Shown here piece by piece: positions 7,649 through 15,820 of a stretch of 49,438 nucleotides of DNA. The first letter of the stretch is position 1, and every line of letters starts with the position of its first letter. The notes under the pieces are model-generated. The model did not search any database and was not told where the DNA came from. It worked only from the letters and a program-made list of their open reading frames with translations. A program made the translations under genes and the position numbers. This stretch comes from Fimbriimonadaceae bacterium (lineage in GTDB: Bacteria > Armatimonadota > Fimbriimonadia > Fimbriimonadales > Fimbriimonadaceae), in the NCBI GenBank assembly GCA_024710805.1, contig JANJUB010000131.1:1-49438 (forward strand), read 5' to 3'.

Positions 7649-8142
7649 CGCCCGAACTCCGGGCAAAAGCCGAGGTCCTCCTCGACGAACTCATGACCCG
7701 CCACCCGATCGGGCCGCGGCCCTTGTTGCGCTGGAAGGCGATGCGGGTGAGCGCGGGCATGGCGTACTACCGCGAGTGGGCGATTGGCCTCAGCACCCGA
7801 CTCATCACTTCGGAAGAGCGGCTCGAACTGACGCTCAAGCATGAATACGCCCACCTCATGGCGGTGGCTCGGCACGGGCGGAAGGGAGCTGGCCACAGCC
7901 TGCCCTGGCAGCAAGCGATGCTGGAACTCGGACTAGATCCGAAGGTGCGGCACGACTTCCCCGTTGAGCGTAACCAACCGCGGACGGCAGTGATGTACCA
8001 GTGCGATCGGTGCGGCGAGGAGTTCCAGCGAAGTCGGAAGTTCCCGCGCGGACGGCAGTATCGGCACGTTGGGTGCGGTGGAGTAGTGAAGTTCACCGCC
8101 CGGATCGTCCCGACGGCGAAACGCGGGCGAGACGTGGCCTAG
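7645..8142 (+). CDS. SprT-like zinc metalloprotease-family protein
   Basis: 165 residues from TTG at 7645, which overlaps the previous stop as TTGA. The motif HEYAHLM (HExxH type) with the preceding helix ERLELTLK gives the zinc-binding active site, and a third ligand is probably the His in AGHSLPWQQAM. The C-terminus contains a treble-clef-like ribbon with CDRCG and HVGCGG, as in SprT/Spartan-like proteins. By family knowledge these are DNA-protein crosslink proteases in eukaryotes, while bacterial SprT proteins are poorly defined. A farther upstream ATG would overlap the preceding gene by 76 bases and is less likely. Confidence 0.8.
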   Translation: MTPELRAKAEVLLDELMTRHPIGPRPLLRWKAMRVSAGMAYYREWAIGLSTRLITSEERLELTLKHEYAHLMAVARHGRKGAGHSLPWQQAMLELGLDPKVRHDFPVERNQPRTAVMYQCDRCGEEFQRSRKFPRGRQYRHVGCGGVVKFTARIVPTAKRGRDVA

Positions 8143-8191
8143 TCACGCACTCAAGACCTCGGGGCCTCACAGCGACTCCGACTATGCCATG

Positions 8192-9502
8192 TTACTGCTG
8201 CGGACTGAACGCGGGGCCGCGGTAGTTGCCGCTCTCACCCGTGATGTTCTTGGGCTGCGCATCGGGCTGGGAGTCCAGGACGAACAGCGTCCGCCGTGTC
8301 GTGCCTTCCGCGATGTACGTCACCTGCTTACCGTCGGGCGACCACTCCGCCTCGACCGAAGGCGTGTTCAGCAGCGTCATCACCCCTTCGCTTCCGCCGC
8401 CGGTCTTGAAAGGCATGACGACCAGATTCTTGTTGTCCATGATCCCCGAGCCACGGTACGGCCCGACTGAGACCATCACCAACTGGCCGTCTGGCGACAA
8501 GCGCGGATGGCCGAACGCAAACTTGTCATCCATCGCGACCGCCACTGGAGGCTTTGCCGCAGGTTCTCCCGGCGTGTAAATGCCGATCATATGCCGGAAC
8601 GGATTCTTGGTCTTGCCGTTCTCGATGAACTCCGGTGGAATCTGTCGCGGATCGGGCCACTGGAACCCCTGCTGGGTAAACGCAACGTCACCGCTTACCG
8701 GATCGATATCGAACTCGATCCGCTCGCCCGCCGCCACCAGAATCGGACGACTCTTGGGATCGGTGATGTCGAGATTAGGCAACGAGGAGATGTCTTGACA
8801 AATGAGGACTTCGCCGGAGAGCAAGATGCGCCGCCCCTCAAACTCCACTTCGATCTCCCGACGCATGATCGCCACGATGTACTGCTTGTCTTTCGACCAC
8901 CGCGCAACCTTGAAACTCTGACCCAGCGATGCATAGAGCTGTTCAAACTGGCCGGTCGCACCGGATTCGCCTCGCCCAGTCGCATCCAAGGTTTGGGGTG
9001 GCAGAAGTTGCTTCGAAGTTCCGCCCAGCGGTTCCAGTTCGACGATCGTGCCGCCCGAAATCACGAGCGCGGTCTTGCTCGGCGTGCCGCCAGGCACGGA
9101 AAAGTCGAGGTACGACTTCGTGCGCTTGTCGATGGTTCGGCGCTCGACCGCGTTGCTCACCGGATTCCAGCGAAACACATGCGACTCGCCGTTGTCGCGG
9201 TCACTGATGAAGTAAACGCGTTGGCCATCGGGACTCCAAACCGGCGGCTGGTCCACGGCGCCCTCGACGTAACCCGGGCTCTTGATCACCTTCCCCGAGG
9301 GGTCGATCAACACGGCTTGGTAGCCGTCCTCGGTCTGCACCGCCGCCGAGATGTAGCCTTTGGAGACAAAATCGCCGGGGTCGGAGGTTCGCGTCTGCGA
9401 GACAAACCGGGTGTAGACGAGCACCAGACCGAGTAGGGTCGCGATCGCGATCAGATAGCGAAGTCCTCGCTGGCGGTTGATTTTGGCGACGGGCTTACTC
9501 AT
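8192..9502 (-). CDS. Membrane-anchored TolB-like beta-propeller protein
   Basis: 436 residues. A basic start is followed by one hydrophobic segment (about 14-35, LRYLIAIATLLGLVLVYTR), so the protein is probably anchored and exported. Several blades carry the PD40/WD40-like TolB signature 'WSPDGQRVYFISDRDNG', 'RLSPDGQLVMVSV' and 'EWSPDGKQVTYIAEG'. Such propellers usually bind proteins or peptides. The gene stands alone: it converges on the SprT-like gene (49 bases apart) and diverges from the sigma factor gene. A TAGAGT lies six bases before the ATG. The binding partner cannot be inferred. Confidence 0.82.
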   Translation of the reverse strand: MSKPVAKINRQRGLRYLIAIATLLGLVLVYTRFVSQTRTSDPGDFVSKGYISAAVQTEDGYQAVLIDPSGKVIKSPGYVEGAVDQPPVWSPDGQRVYFISDRDNGESHVFRWNPVSNAVERRTIDKRTKSYLDFSVPGGTPSKTALVISGGTIVELEPLGGTSKQLLPPQTLDATGRGESGATGQFEQLYASLGQSFKVARWSKDKQYIVAIMRREIEVEFEGRRILLSGEVLICQDISSLPNLDITDPKSRPILVAAGERIEFDIDPVSGDVAFTQQGFQWPDPRQIPPEFIENGKTKNPFRHMIGIYTPGEPAAKPPVAVAMDDKFAFGHPRLSPDGQLVMVSVGPYRGSGIMDNKNLVVMPFKTGGGSEGVMTLLNTPSVEAEWSPDGKQVTYIAEGTTRRTLFVLDSQPDAQPKNITGESGNYRGPAFSPQQ

Positions 9503-9508
9503 GAGCTG

Positions 9509-9514
9509 ACTCTA
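9509..9514 (-). promoter_or_regulatory. Putative leaderless -10 (TAGAGT) for the TolB-like gene
   Basis: Read on the minus strand, TAGAGT is followed by six bases and then ATG at 9502. No ribosome site is present between them. Confidence 0.45.
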
Positions 9515-9588
9515 TTGTGGCGCGAAAGGCGCATTTCGTAGGAACTCCCCAACGCGAGGCGCGGTTCCCACGTTTAGTAGAGGTAGGA

Positions 9589-10146
9589 ATGAAATCGATC
9601 GCCCGTTCGATTCCGGCAACCTGGAGCTCGGCGCCCTCAGGCTCCGAGCGGCAGTTGCTAGCGGCAGCCAAGGCTGGCGATCGCGGCGCGTTTGATGTGC
9701 TCGTCAGCATGCACAGCGACCCGCTGAGACGGTTTGTCTCCCGCCGAGTTCCGCCGAGCGCGATCGACGACGTCATGCAAGATACATGGATCTCTGCCTG
9801 GAACCACTGCGCCAAATACGTCGAACGCGCCCGGTTCCGCACGTGGCTGATGTCGATCGCTTTGAACAAGTGCCACGATTGGCACCGACAAGACCGCCCG
9901 GCCATCACGCAGACCGAAATCGAAGATACCGGCATCTCGTTCAGCCAGCTCGACCTTGCCGCAGACCTCGAGAAAGCCCTGAGCGCGCTTTGCCCGGGCG
10001 ACCGAGAACTCATCGACCTCTACTACTTCGAGCGCATGAGCATGCCTGAGATCGCCCGGCTGCTTGGGCGCAATCTGAACACCCTGAAGTATCAGTTCTA
10101 TCGTGCCCACCGCGTGCTTGCCGAGCACTTGGAGGATCCCAGTTGA
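9589..10146 (+). CDS. RNA polymerase sigma factor, ECF type
   Basis: 185 residues from ATG at 9589, chosen because AGAGGTAGGA directly precedes it. Region 2 is seen at DPLRRFVSRRVPPSAIDDVMQDTWISAW, with the usual 'D-x-x-Q-D/E' -10-binding segment and FRTWLMSIALNKC. Region 4 is a helix-turn-helix: LCPGDRELIDLYYFERMSMPEIARLLGRNLNTLKYQFYRAHRVL. It overlaps the next gene by 4 bases (TTGA at 10143), which encodes a zinc-type anti-sigma factor, so the pair forms a standard sigma/anti-sigma module. The inducing signal is unknown. A GGAAC sequence at 9541 looks like an ECF -35 but has no correctly spaced -10. Confidence 0.88.
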   Translation: MKSIARSIPATWSSAPSGSERQLLAAAKAGDRGAFDVLVSMHSDPLRRFVSRRVPPSAIDDVMQDTWISAWNHCAKYVERARFRTWLMSIALNKCHDWHRQDRPAITQTEIEDTGISFSQLDLAADLEKALSALCPGDRELIDLYYFERMSMPEIARLLGRNLNTLKYQFYRAHRVLAEHLEDPS

Positions 10147-10496
10147 GCTGCCCCATCGAGCGAGAAGCCGACGTCTTTCTCCTCGCGATCGGCGAACTGC
10201 CGATCGTGAGGATGCCGGGGGCGATTTGGCACTGGATCCTGTGCCCGCGATGCCGTCGCTCGACCCGAGGCATGCACCGCGCCGGGGGCCGACTCTCTCC
10301 CCGCCGGATTGCGGTTCGAGTGTGGTCGGTTCGCGTGGGAACGGTGGCCTTTGCCGCCGTGACGGCCAGCGGCCTGTGGGTGCTCAGCCGAGAGGCGGTC
10401 GATGCCGCCATGACCGCGATGGAGCGACCCAAGGTCAAGAGCGCAAGCTACGAATTCGGCGAGCCGGTCAAGGGTCAGCCGATGCGCCCCGACTAG
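10143..10496 (+). CDS. Probable zinc-binding (ZAS-type) membrane anti-sigma factor
   Basis: 117 residues from TTG at 10143, translationally coupled to the sigma gene by a TTGA overlap. The N-terminal domain contains His30-x3-Cys34-x2-Cys37 (HWILCPRC) together with Cys3, which is the zinc anti-sigma (ZAS) signature. One membrane segment is visible at about 57-80 (TVAFAAVTASGLWVLS), followed by a short outer tail. By family knowledge such proteins hold the ECF sigma factor at the membrane until a signal releases it. The domain is shorter than usual and lacks an extended sensor, so the input may come from a partner protein. Confidence 0.7.
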   Translation: MSCPIEREADVFLLAIGELPIVRMPGAIWHWILCPRCRRSTRGMHRAGGRLSPRRIAVRVWSVRVGTVAFAAVTASGLWVLSREAVDAAMTAMERPKVKSASYEFGEPVKGQPMRPD

Positions 10497-10499
10497 CGG

Positions 10500-10505
10500 T
10501 ATCGT
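10500..10505 (+). promoter_or_regulatory. Putative leaderless -10 (TATCGT)
   Basis: TATCGT lies six bases before the ATG at 10512 and overlaps the short gap after the anti-sigma gene. Confidence 0.4.
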
Positions 10506-10511
10506 AGACAT

Positions 10512-11312
10512 ATGTTAACCGACACGTTCGTGCACGTGGCCGGTGTCGGACTCGCGACCGAACGCTCACTCTGGGAGCAAGGATGCCCAAACTGGGATGC
10601 CTGGCTAGCCGAACCCGAACGCTTCGACGCCGATCCGGCAAGCCGGGCGACGGTCACCCGAGAACTCGAGAAGTCTCGACGCGCATTGACGTTCGGTGAA
10701 CATCAGTTTTTCGCCCGCAAGCTTCGGCAACGCCATGCTTGGCGAGCCCTGGGAGCATTTCCGGACCGCACCGTTTACCTGGATATCGAGACGGACGGAC
10801 GCACGGGGGGCGAGGCAATCACCACCGTCGGCCTCTACGATGGCACGACGTTTCGATGCCTCGTCCGCGGCGAGGACCTCCATGAGTTTCCGGACGTGAT
10901 CAGCCACTACGGGGTCATCGTCACCTTTTTTGGGGCGGGCTTCGACATCCCCCTGCTCCAACGAAAGTTCCCCCACGCTCCGCTCGACCAGATCCACATC
11001 GACCTGTGTCCGCTGATGCGGGATCTCGGTTACCGAGGCGGTCTCAAGAAGATCGAGGAGGACTTGGGCATCGAGCGTTCGCCGGAGACAAAGGGACTCT
11101 CAGGGCGAGATGCCATCTGGCTCTGGCGCGACCATGAGCGTGGCCGCAGCGGGGCACTGGAGCGGCTGGTCGCCTACAACCGCGAAGACGTTGTGAATCT
11201 GGAGACGCTCGCGACGGTCGCGCAAACGAGACTGGCGGAGGCAACACGGCGAGGCACGCTGATAGAACTCAAGCGGCCGCGCCGACGCGCTCCACGCATC
11301 TACGCAAGCTGA
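10512..11312 (+). CDS. YprB-like ribonuclease H-fold exonuclease domain protein
   Basis: 266 residues. The DEDD-type acidic residues are visible: D and E in VYLDIETDG, D in FFGAGFDIPLLQ, and D in the closing helix VAYNREDVVNLE. Between them sits the Mg-site neighbour HIDLCPLMRDLGYRGGLKKIEEDLGI. This is the YprB_RNaseH-like (RNase_H_2) family, a predicted 3'-5' nuclease. The first ~90 residues contain TDTFVHVAGVGLATERSLW and a helical region, resembling the helix-hairpin-helix N-terminus of YprB proteins. The gene has its own start signals and is not coupled to its neighbours. The substrate is unproven. Confidence 0.82.
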   Translation: MLTDTFVHVAGVGLATERSLWEQGCPNWDAWLAEPERFDADPASRATVTRELEKSRRALTFGEHQFFARKLRQRHAWRALGAFPDRTVYLDIETDGRTGGEAITTVGLYDGTTFRCLVRGEDLHEFPDVISHYGVIVTFFGAGFDIPLLQRKFPHAPLDQIHIDLCPLMRDLGYRGGLKKIEEDLGIERSPETKGLSGRDAIWLWRDHERGRSGALERLVAYNREDVVNLETLATVAQTRLAEATRRGTLIELKRPRRRAPRIYAS

Positions 11313-11332
11313 GAAGCGTACTATCGCCGTGT

Positions 11333-11338
11333 TATAGT
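11333..11338 (+). promoter_or_regulatory. Putative leaderless -10 (TATAGT)
   Basis: TATAGT is five bases before the ATG at 11344; no ribosome site fits between. This is one of the clearest examples of the pattern. Confidence 0.45.
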
Positions 11339-11343
11339 GGTCC

Positions 11344-11901
11344 ATGAACTGGTGGCGCAAGTTAACAGGTCGGGCGAAACCGACCGATCCCATCTTCGGT
11401 GAGCACATCGGATGGACGGTCCTCGGCTCTCTCCCCGTGCGGAGCGGTCGCATATGGGTTGGCGATGCCGCTTTCGCCCCCAATGAGGCCGATGGCGAAG
11501 TCGTCGAGTTAGCGCCGGGCGAGTACGAGGGACGGGTTCGGTGGCTTCGCTTTGGGCACGATGAACGGGCGGCGAATCTCATCCTCGTACCGCCGGGGGC
11601 CGAGTTCACTCGCGGTGACCAACTCGGAACCACGTGGGCAGACACCGCCACCCAAGGGGTCTGCGACTTCGACCTCCTTCAGGCGGCGATCACCGACGAA
11701 GAGGAGTACCGCGAAGCCTACGAACTCCAAGTAGAGGTCAAAGGGTCCGAGCGATTTGTGTTGGGTGACGCGGTCCTCTTGGTAACTTCCTCGGGCTTCG
11801 GCGACGGCTCGTTCAAGCTGTTTGAGTTGGTTCACGAGGGGCGGCGAGTGGGCATCGAGGTCGAGATGATCGGCCCCGACGAGCCCTATCCTTTCGGCTA
11901 G
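11344..11901 (+). CDS. Protein of unknown function, DUF4241-like
   Basis: 185 residues without signal peptide or membrane segments. The C-terminal block SGFGDGSFKLFELVHEGRRVGIEVEMI resembles the end of DUF4241-type proteins, where a 'GWGDGxYxV' turn is followed by a strand pair. Other parts are strand-rich (GRIWVGDAAFAP, YEGRVRWLRFGHDERAANLILV). No catalytic motif is seen. It is a single gene flanked by same-strand neighbours with their own starts. The function is unknown; the DUF4241 assignment is tentative. Confidence 0.6.
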   Translation: MNWWRKLTGRAKPTDPIFGEHIGWTVLGSLPVRSGRIWVGDAAFAPNEADGEVVELAPGEYEGRVRWLRFGHDERAANLILVPPGAEFTRGDQLGTTWADTATQGVCDFDLLQAAITDEEEYREAYELQVEVKGSERFVLGDAVLLVTSSGFGDGSFKLFELVHEGRRVGIEVEMIGPDEPYPFG

Positions 11902-11991
11902 ACTCCGTCGCCCGTATCGGGTAGCTTGAGCGCCATGAAATCCCGCCGTGACCTTGGTCGCTGTTCGGAACCCATTGGGCCCGGCGGCCCG

Positions 11992-11997
11992 TATCTT
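11992..11997 (+). promoter_or_regulatory. Putative leaderless -10 (TATCTT)
   Basis: TATCTT is six bases before the ATG at 12004. A GGGCC/GGCCC mini-hairpin lies just upstream (about 11977-11990). Confidence 0.4.
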
Positions 11998-12003
11998 GGC
12001 CCG

Positions 12004-13374
12004 ATGAAACGTGCCCTGCTTGCCCTCACCCTGTTGCCGACGCTCGCCATAGCGGACGAAGTCGACGACCTCATCCGAGCCGAGATGAAGGCGCGCCAGA
12101 TTCCTGGGGCCAGCGTACTCGTCACCAAAGACGACAAGGTCATCAAGCGCAGCGTTTACGGCAAAGCCAATGTCGAACTCGACGTGGATATGACCACCGA
12201 CAGCGTGTTCGAGTCGGGATCGATCGGCAAGACCTTCACCGCGGTCGTCATCCTGCAACTCGTCGAGGAGGGCAAGCTCAGCCTCGACGATCCGCTGTCG
12301 AAGCACTTTGAGAAGGCGCCCCCAACGTGGAGCGCGATCACGCTCCGTCACATGCTCGGCCACACGACTGGGCTCAAAGACTACGCCCTGGTTCCCGGCC
12401 TCGGACTCGCCGACCGATGGACGCGAGACGAGTGGATCGAAGGCATGGTCAAGCTACCGCTCGACTTCCCCACTGGGGCCGCCTTCGCTTACAGCAACAG
12501 CAACTACCTCCTGCTTGGCCTGGTCGCCGAGAAGGTCGGCGGGAAGCCGATCATGGAGCTCACCAAGGAGCGCATCATCGACAAGATCGGGCTCAAGCGC
12601 TCGTTTGTCGCCGAGCCGTTGCCCATTATTCCCCACCGGGTTTCGGGCTACCTGAAGCAGGGCGGCGTGCTGTTCAACGGACTCGATATTGCCGCCGGTT
12701 ACGGCGATGGGTCGCTGATCAACTCGCCGGAAGATCTCGCTGCCTTTGAAATGGCGCTTCGCGAGGGCAGACTGCTCAAGCCGGAGACCGTCACCCTCAT
12801 GCAGACCGCGGGCCGCCTGCCGACCGGAAGAAAGACCGGCTACGGCTTAGGCTGGTTCATCCGCGAGACGAACAAAGTGCGCATGGTTACCCACGGCGGC
12901 AACACTGGCGGATTCGGCGCATCGCTATTCCGGGTGCCATCCGCGAACCTCACGATCGTCCTCATGACCAACATGTTCGACGTGCCCGGGGATTCGATTG
13001 CCCAGAAGATCGCCGAGGTGTACGTCCCCGATTTGCGCCCGCGCAAGCTCGCCGAGAAGCCCGATCCGAATCCGGCGCTGACCGCAAAGCTACTCGCCAC
13101 GCTCCAGGCATTAGCCGCGGGAGAGGTGAAGGACGATCAGCTCGATGGGGAGTTCGCCGCGCGGCTGCGCACGCCGCGGGGCCAGATGGGACTGCGGGGC
13201 ATGGTGCTGTTCGCCAAGGTGGACAAGCTGACCTACCTCGAAAGCGAGGAAAGCGAACCGGACACAATCCACCGCTACCGCGTTTCCGCCAACGGCAAGG
13301 TCTATGTGGTTGCGTTTACGGTCACCAAGGACGGTCGCGTCTACTCGGTGGGCCAGCGCGAAGAGCAGCCGTGA
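12004..13374 (+). CDS. Serine hydrolase, beta-lactamase / D-aminopeptidase family (class C fold)
   Basis: 456 residues with a signal peptide (MKRALLALTLLPTLAIA). The catalytic Ser73-x-x-Lys76 is in ESGSIGKTF, the Tyr-x-Asn motif in FAYSNSNYLL, and the third motif in MVTHGGNTGG. These define the penicillin-binding-like serine hydrolases. Family members act as esterases, peptidases or lactamases, so resistance should not be assumed. Residues about 370-456 form a small strand-rich extra domain common in such exported hydrolases. The GTG of the next gene overlaps its stop (GTGA), indicating coupling to the sugar isomerase. The start was placed at the ATG before the signal peptide. Confidence 0.85.
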   Translation: MKRALLALTLLPTLAIADEVDDLIRAEMKARQIPGASVLVTKDDKVIKRSVYGKANVELDVDMTTDSVFESGSIGKTFTAVVILQLVEEGKLSLDDPLSKHFEKAPPTWSAITLRHMLGHTTGLKDYALVPGLGLADRWTRDEWIEGMVKLPLDFPTGAAFAYSNSNYLLLGLVAEKVGGKPIMELTKERIIDKIGLKRSFVAEPLPIIPHRVSGYLKQGGVLFNGLDIAAGYGDGSLINSPEDLAAFEMALREGRLLKPETVTLMQTAGRLPTGRKTGYGLGWFIRETNKVRMVTHGGNTGGFGASLFRVPSANLTIVLMTNMFDVPGDSIAQKIAEVYVPDLRPRKLAEKPDPNPALTAKLLATLQALAAGEVKDDQLDGEFAARLRTPRGQMGLRGMVLFAKVDKLTYLESEESEPDTIHRYRVSANGKVYVVAFTVTKDGRVYSVGQREEQP

Positions 13375-13883
13375 CCAAGGTCGACTTCTCGTCCGGGGTG
13401 ATCGAGGGGCCCGGCATCGTGACCGCACGTCGGATGCTGGGCGAACTGGGTGGGTTGTTCGAGGATCAGGAGGCCTTGGCGCATCTCGACCCGAACACCG
13501 TGGTGTACGAAACGTACAGCTATCCTGAGCCGGCGTCAGGGCCACCCGTCTTGCTGGCGGCGACGACGGTGCTCTATCCCGGTCGCGTCGGGCGCGAGGC
13601 GTTCATGACCCGGGGACACTTTCACGTCGATCCCACGCGCGGGGAATCGTGTTTCACCTTGCGCGGCTCGGGCCTACTGCTGTTGAGGGATCGCTCGGGA
13701 GCTGAGCAGAGAATCCAGATGACTTCAGGTTCGCTGACGATCATCGATGGCCGATTCGCGCACCGAGTCGCCAACGTGGGCGATGAGCCGCTGGTATTCC
13801 TCGTGACGTGGATGTCCGACTGTGGCCACGACTACGCCGGAGTCAGCGAGTGGCCCCGCGGGAGTTGGTCGGTCTCGCTTTAG
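13371..13883 (+). CDS. pgiA: Cupin-type glucose-6-phosphate isomerase
   Basis: 170 residues, the size of the archaeal-type cupin phosphoglucose isomerase. The metal site is visible as GHFHVDPTRGESCFTLRGSG (His, His, Glu) and RFAHRVANVG (His), arranged as in cupin isomerases. It interconverts glucose 6-phosphate and fructose 6-phosphate. Bacteria more often use the unrelated large isomerase, so this may be a second copy or the main enzyme. The GTG start overlaps the stop of the hydrolase gene by 4 bases. Other small cupins share the fold; the 'T-x-G-H-F-H' block makes this assignment likely. Confidence 0.75.
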   Translation: MTKVDFSSGVIEGPGIVTARRMLGELGGLFEDQEALAHLDPNTVVYETYSYPEPASGPPVLLAATTVLYPGRVGREAFMTRGHFHVDPTRGESCFTLRGSGLLLLRDRSGAEQRIQMTSGSLTIIDGRFAHRVANVGDEPLVFLVTWMSDCGHDYAGVSEWPRGSWSVSL

Positions 13884-13933
13884 CTCGCCCCTCGCCGGTT
13901 TTTCCGGGGGTATCATGACCCCTTGGAGTCACC

Positions 13934-13990
13934 ATGGACTTGGTGGAAACGGAGGTCGGAGCAGGGATGCTCCCTCCGATAACTCGATGA
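13934..13990 (+). CDS. 18-residue leader peptide coupled to the nitroreductase gene
   Basis: An open frame of 18 codons (MDLVETEVGAGMLPPITR) starts at 13934 behind a good ribosome site (GGAG, five bases away). Its TGA overlaps the ATG of the nitroreductase as ATGA at 13987. The nitroreductase start itself has no ribosome site, so reinitiation from this peptide would explain its translation. A TATCAT at 13909 could be the promoter -10. There is no homology evidence for the peptide itself. Confidence 0.45.
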   Translation: MDLVETEVGAGMLPPITR

Positions 13991-14805
13991 GTTCCCCCTT
14001 TCGCGAGCCGGCCGATGAGGCTTGGATCCGCCGTTATGGCGAGTACCCTATGCCCGATTTGCCCGATTTGGGCGCGTTCCTCACTCACCGTTCGGTGCGC
14101 AAGTTCCGGCCACAGCCGATTCCCGAGCCAATCCGCGAGGGTCTGATCGGAGTCGCCCAAAGCGCGGCCACGAGCAGCAACCTGCAGTTGTGGTCGGTCG
14201 TCGAAATCGACGATCCGGAACGACGAGATCGCATCGCTGAGTTGAGCGCAGACCAAGTCCAGATTCGCACGGCAGGGTGGTTCCTAGCGTTCATCGCCGA
14301 CCACCACCGTCTTCGGCAAGCGGGCTCGTCAGTCGGAGAATCCTGCGAAGGGCTCGACTACGCTGAGTATATGATCATGGCGATCGTCGATGCCGCGTTG
14401 GCCGCCGAGCGGATGGTCGCGGCGGCAGAGCACTTGGGCATCGGCTCCTGCTACATCGGCGCATTGCGGAACAATCCAGCCGAGATTCAAGAGTTACTGC
14501 AGTTGCCCACCGGCACCTTCGGCGTTTTTGGGCTCTGCCTCGGCTACCCTGCCGAGCCCATGACCGCCGCCATCAAGCCGCGACTGCTTCCAAGTGCGGT
14601 GCGGCACCGCGAGGTGTACCACCCCGACATGAGCCAAGAAGTCGCCGAGTACGACGAGCGGATGCGCGCGTTCTACGAGACTCAGCGGATGAAAGGCGAT
14701 GTGACGTGGTCGTCGCGATCGGGGCGGAGAGTCGACGAGCACCACTTGGGCGGGCGCGAGGTGCTTCTGGAATACCTGCGGAACCAAGGATTCCTTCGGC
14801 GGTAA
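13987..14805 (+). CDS. NADPH-dependent FMN oxidoreductase, nitroreductase family (NfrA/NfsA type)
   Basis: 272 residues from ATG at 13987. The N-terminal half has the flavin contacts HRSVRKFRPQPIPEPI and AQSAATSSNLQLWSVVEI, the pattern of oxygen-insensitive nitroreductases and NfrA-like FMN reductases. The block MVAAAEHLGIGSCYIGALRNNP and FGVFGLCLGYP complete the FMN site. These enzymes reduce flavins, nitro compounds or disulfides with NAD(P)H; the physiological substrate is unknown. A long C-terminal arm (HPDMSQEVAEYDERM onward) is typical of the NfsA-like subgroup. It follows the leader peptide with an ATGA overlap. Confidence 0.85.
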   Translation: MSSPFREPADEAWIRRYGEYPMPDLPDLGAFLTHRSVRKFRPQPIPEPIREGLIGVAQSAATSSNLQLWSVVEIDDPERRDRIAELSADQVQIRTAGWFLAFIADHHRLRQAGSSVGESCEGLDYAEYMIMAIVDAALAAERMVAAAEHLGIGSCYIGALRNNPAEIQELLQLPTGTFGVFGLCLGYPAEPMTAAIKPRLLPSAVRHREVYHPDMSQEVAEYDERMRAFYETQRMKGDVTWSSRSGRRVDEHHLGGREVLLEYLRNQGFLRR

Positions 14806-14808
14806 GCT
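14803..14808 (+). promoter_or_regulatory. Putative leaderless -10 (TAAGCT)
   Basis: TAAGCT covers the stop codon of the nitroreductase and lies six bases before the ATG at 14815. A GGAG between them could also act as a weak ribosome site. Confidence 0.35.
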
Positions 14809-14814
14809 GGAGCC

Positions 14815-15696
14815 ATGGTCGACCGTATCGTCTTGGGAGTTGACGGCGCGAAAGGCTACGTCCCTGCGCTCAACCTTCTGGCTGGGCTGGGCCTGCGCGC
14901 TTCACGTATCGACGCTGTCCACGTCGTCGAGATTGGCTACGGTTTGCCCGGCTTGCCAAGTACGCATAGCATCTGGACCGCGATCCAGGCCTCAGAAGAC
15001 CGCGGACGTAAGGTTCTTGAGAATGTTAAGGCCGAAGCTCGCGAAGCAGGTTTGAATATCGAGACCGCTCTCCTCCAGGGCCGCGTTGCCGGCAAGATCA
15101 TCGAGTTTGCCGACGCGGTGGGGGCCGGGCTCATCGCCGTGGGCTCCGAGCGCAAAGGACGGTGGGGCTCGCTGTTCTTCGGAAGTGTGACGCGCGAACT
15201 GAGCATCAATGCCCGCGCCAGCATTTTGGTGGGAAAAGGCAACGGCGTCGACGGCCAAGTGAACCATGCGATCTTCGCCATGGACCACTCGCCGTACGCC
15301 CACGAGTGCGCGAAGCAACTCCTGAACTGGAAACCTACCAATCTCAAGCGGGTCACGTTTGTGACGGGCTACTCGACCGACGTCAGTGCGCTGGACATGG
15401 CGATGCATGACATCGGGGTCTCGTCGGATGAGATTGCCGACGCGATCGGCAAGCTGGTCGCTGAGAAGAGCGAAGTTCTCTGCAAGCTCTATCGGGAGGC
15501 GGGAATCGAGGCAGATCACGTGATCGAGCAAGGAGATCCCCGCGATGTGATCGCCGATGCAATGGAGCATACGAAGTCAGAGCTGCTAATCTTGGGCGCA
15601 AGGGGCCACTCGCTGACCGAGCGGATAACACTGGGAAGCGTGTCCATGCACTTTGTGGTGAACACGCCGTACTCAACGCTCGTGTTGAGGCGCTGA
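14815..15696 (+). CDS. Tandem universal stress protein (two UspA domains)
   Basis: 293 residues made of two Usp folds. The first (1-140) begins DRIVLGVDGAKGYVPAL and ends with AVGSERKGRWGSLFFGSVTRELS. The second (about 150-293) begins HAIFAMDHSPYAHECAK and ends with LGARGHSLTERITLGSVS, the G-x2-G-x9-G-S nucleotide-binding loop. The second domain therefore should bind ATP; the loop in the first is less regular. Usp proteins help survival under starvation or energy stress and sometimes regulate transporters. The gene is single and starts six bases after TAAGCT. No further partner is visible. Confidence 0.87.
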   Translation: MVDRIVLGVDGAKGYVPALNLLAGLGLRASRIDAVHVVEIGYGLPGLPSTHSIWTAIQASEDRGRKVLENVKAEAREAGLNIETALLQGRVAGKIIEFADAVGAGLIAVGSERKGRWGSLFFGSVTRELSINARASILVGKGNGVDGQVNHAIFAMDHSPYAHECAKQLLNWKPTNLKRVTFVTGYSTDVSALDMAMHDIGVSSDEIADAIGKLVAEKSEVLCKLYREAGIEADHVIEQGDPRDVIADAMEHTKSELLILGARGHSLTERITLGSVSMHFVVNTPYSTLVLRR

Positions 15697-15806
15697 GCCC
15701 CTTTCGGAACTCCTGTCTCCGAGAGTGAAGAGCTGTCCAAGTTCGGCTCGAATCGCGAGAACATTCAAACGAGGCCCTGGGCAAGGATCAACAGACACCA
15801 CGGCGG

Positions 15807-15812
15807 TAGACT
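15807..15812 (+). promoter_or_regulatory. Putative leaderless -10 (TAGACT)
   Basis: TAGACT lies eight bases before the ATG at 15821. No ribosome site is present. Confidence 0.4.
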
Positions 15813-15820
15813 CACCGGCG

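Noticed and set aside
9541-9576. GGAACT as an ECF-type -35 in front of the first sigma gene
   Set aside because: The only candidate -10 (CGTTTAG at 9571) is 24 bases away, too far for the 16-17 base ECF spacing.
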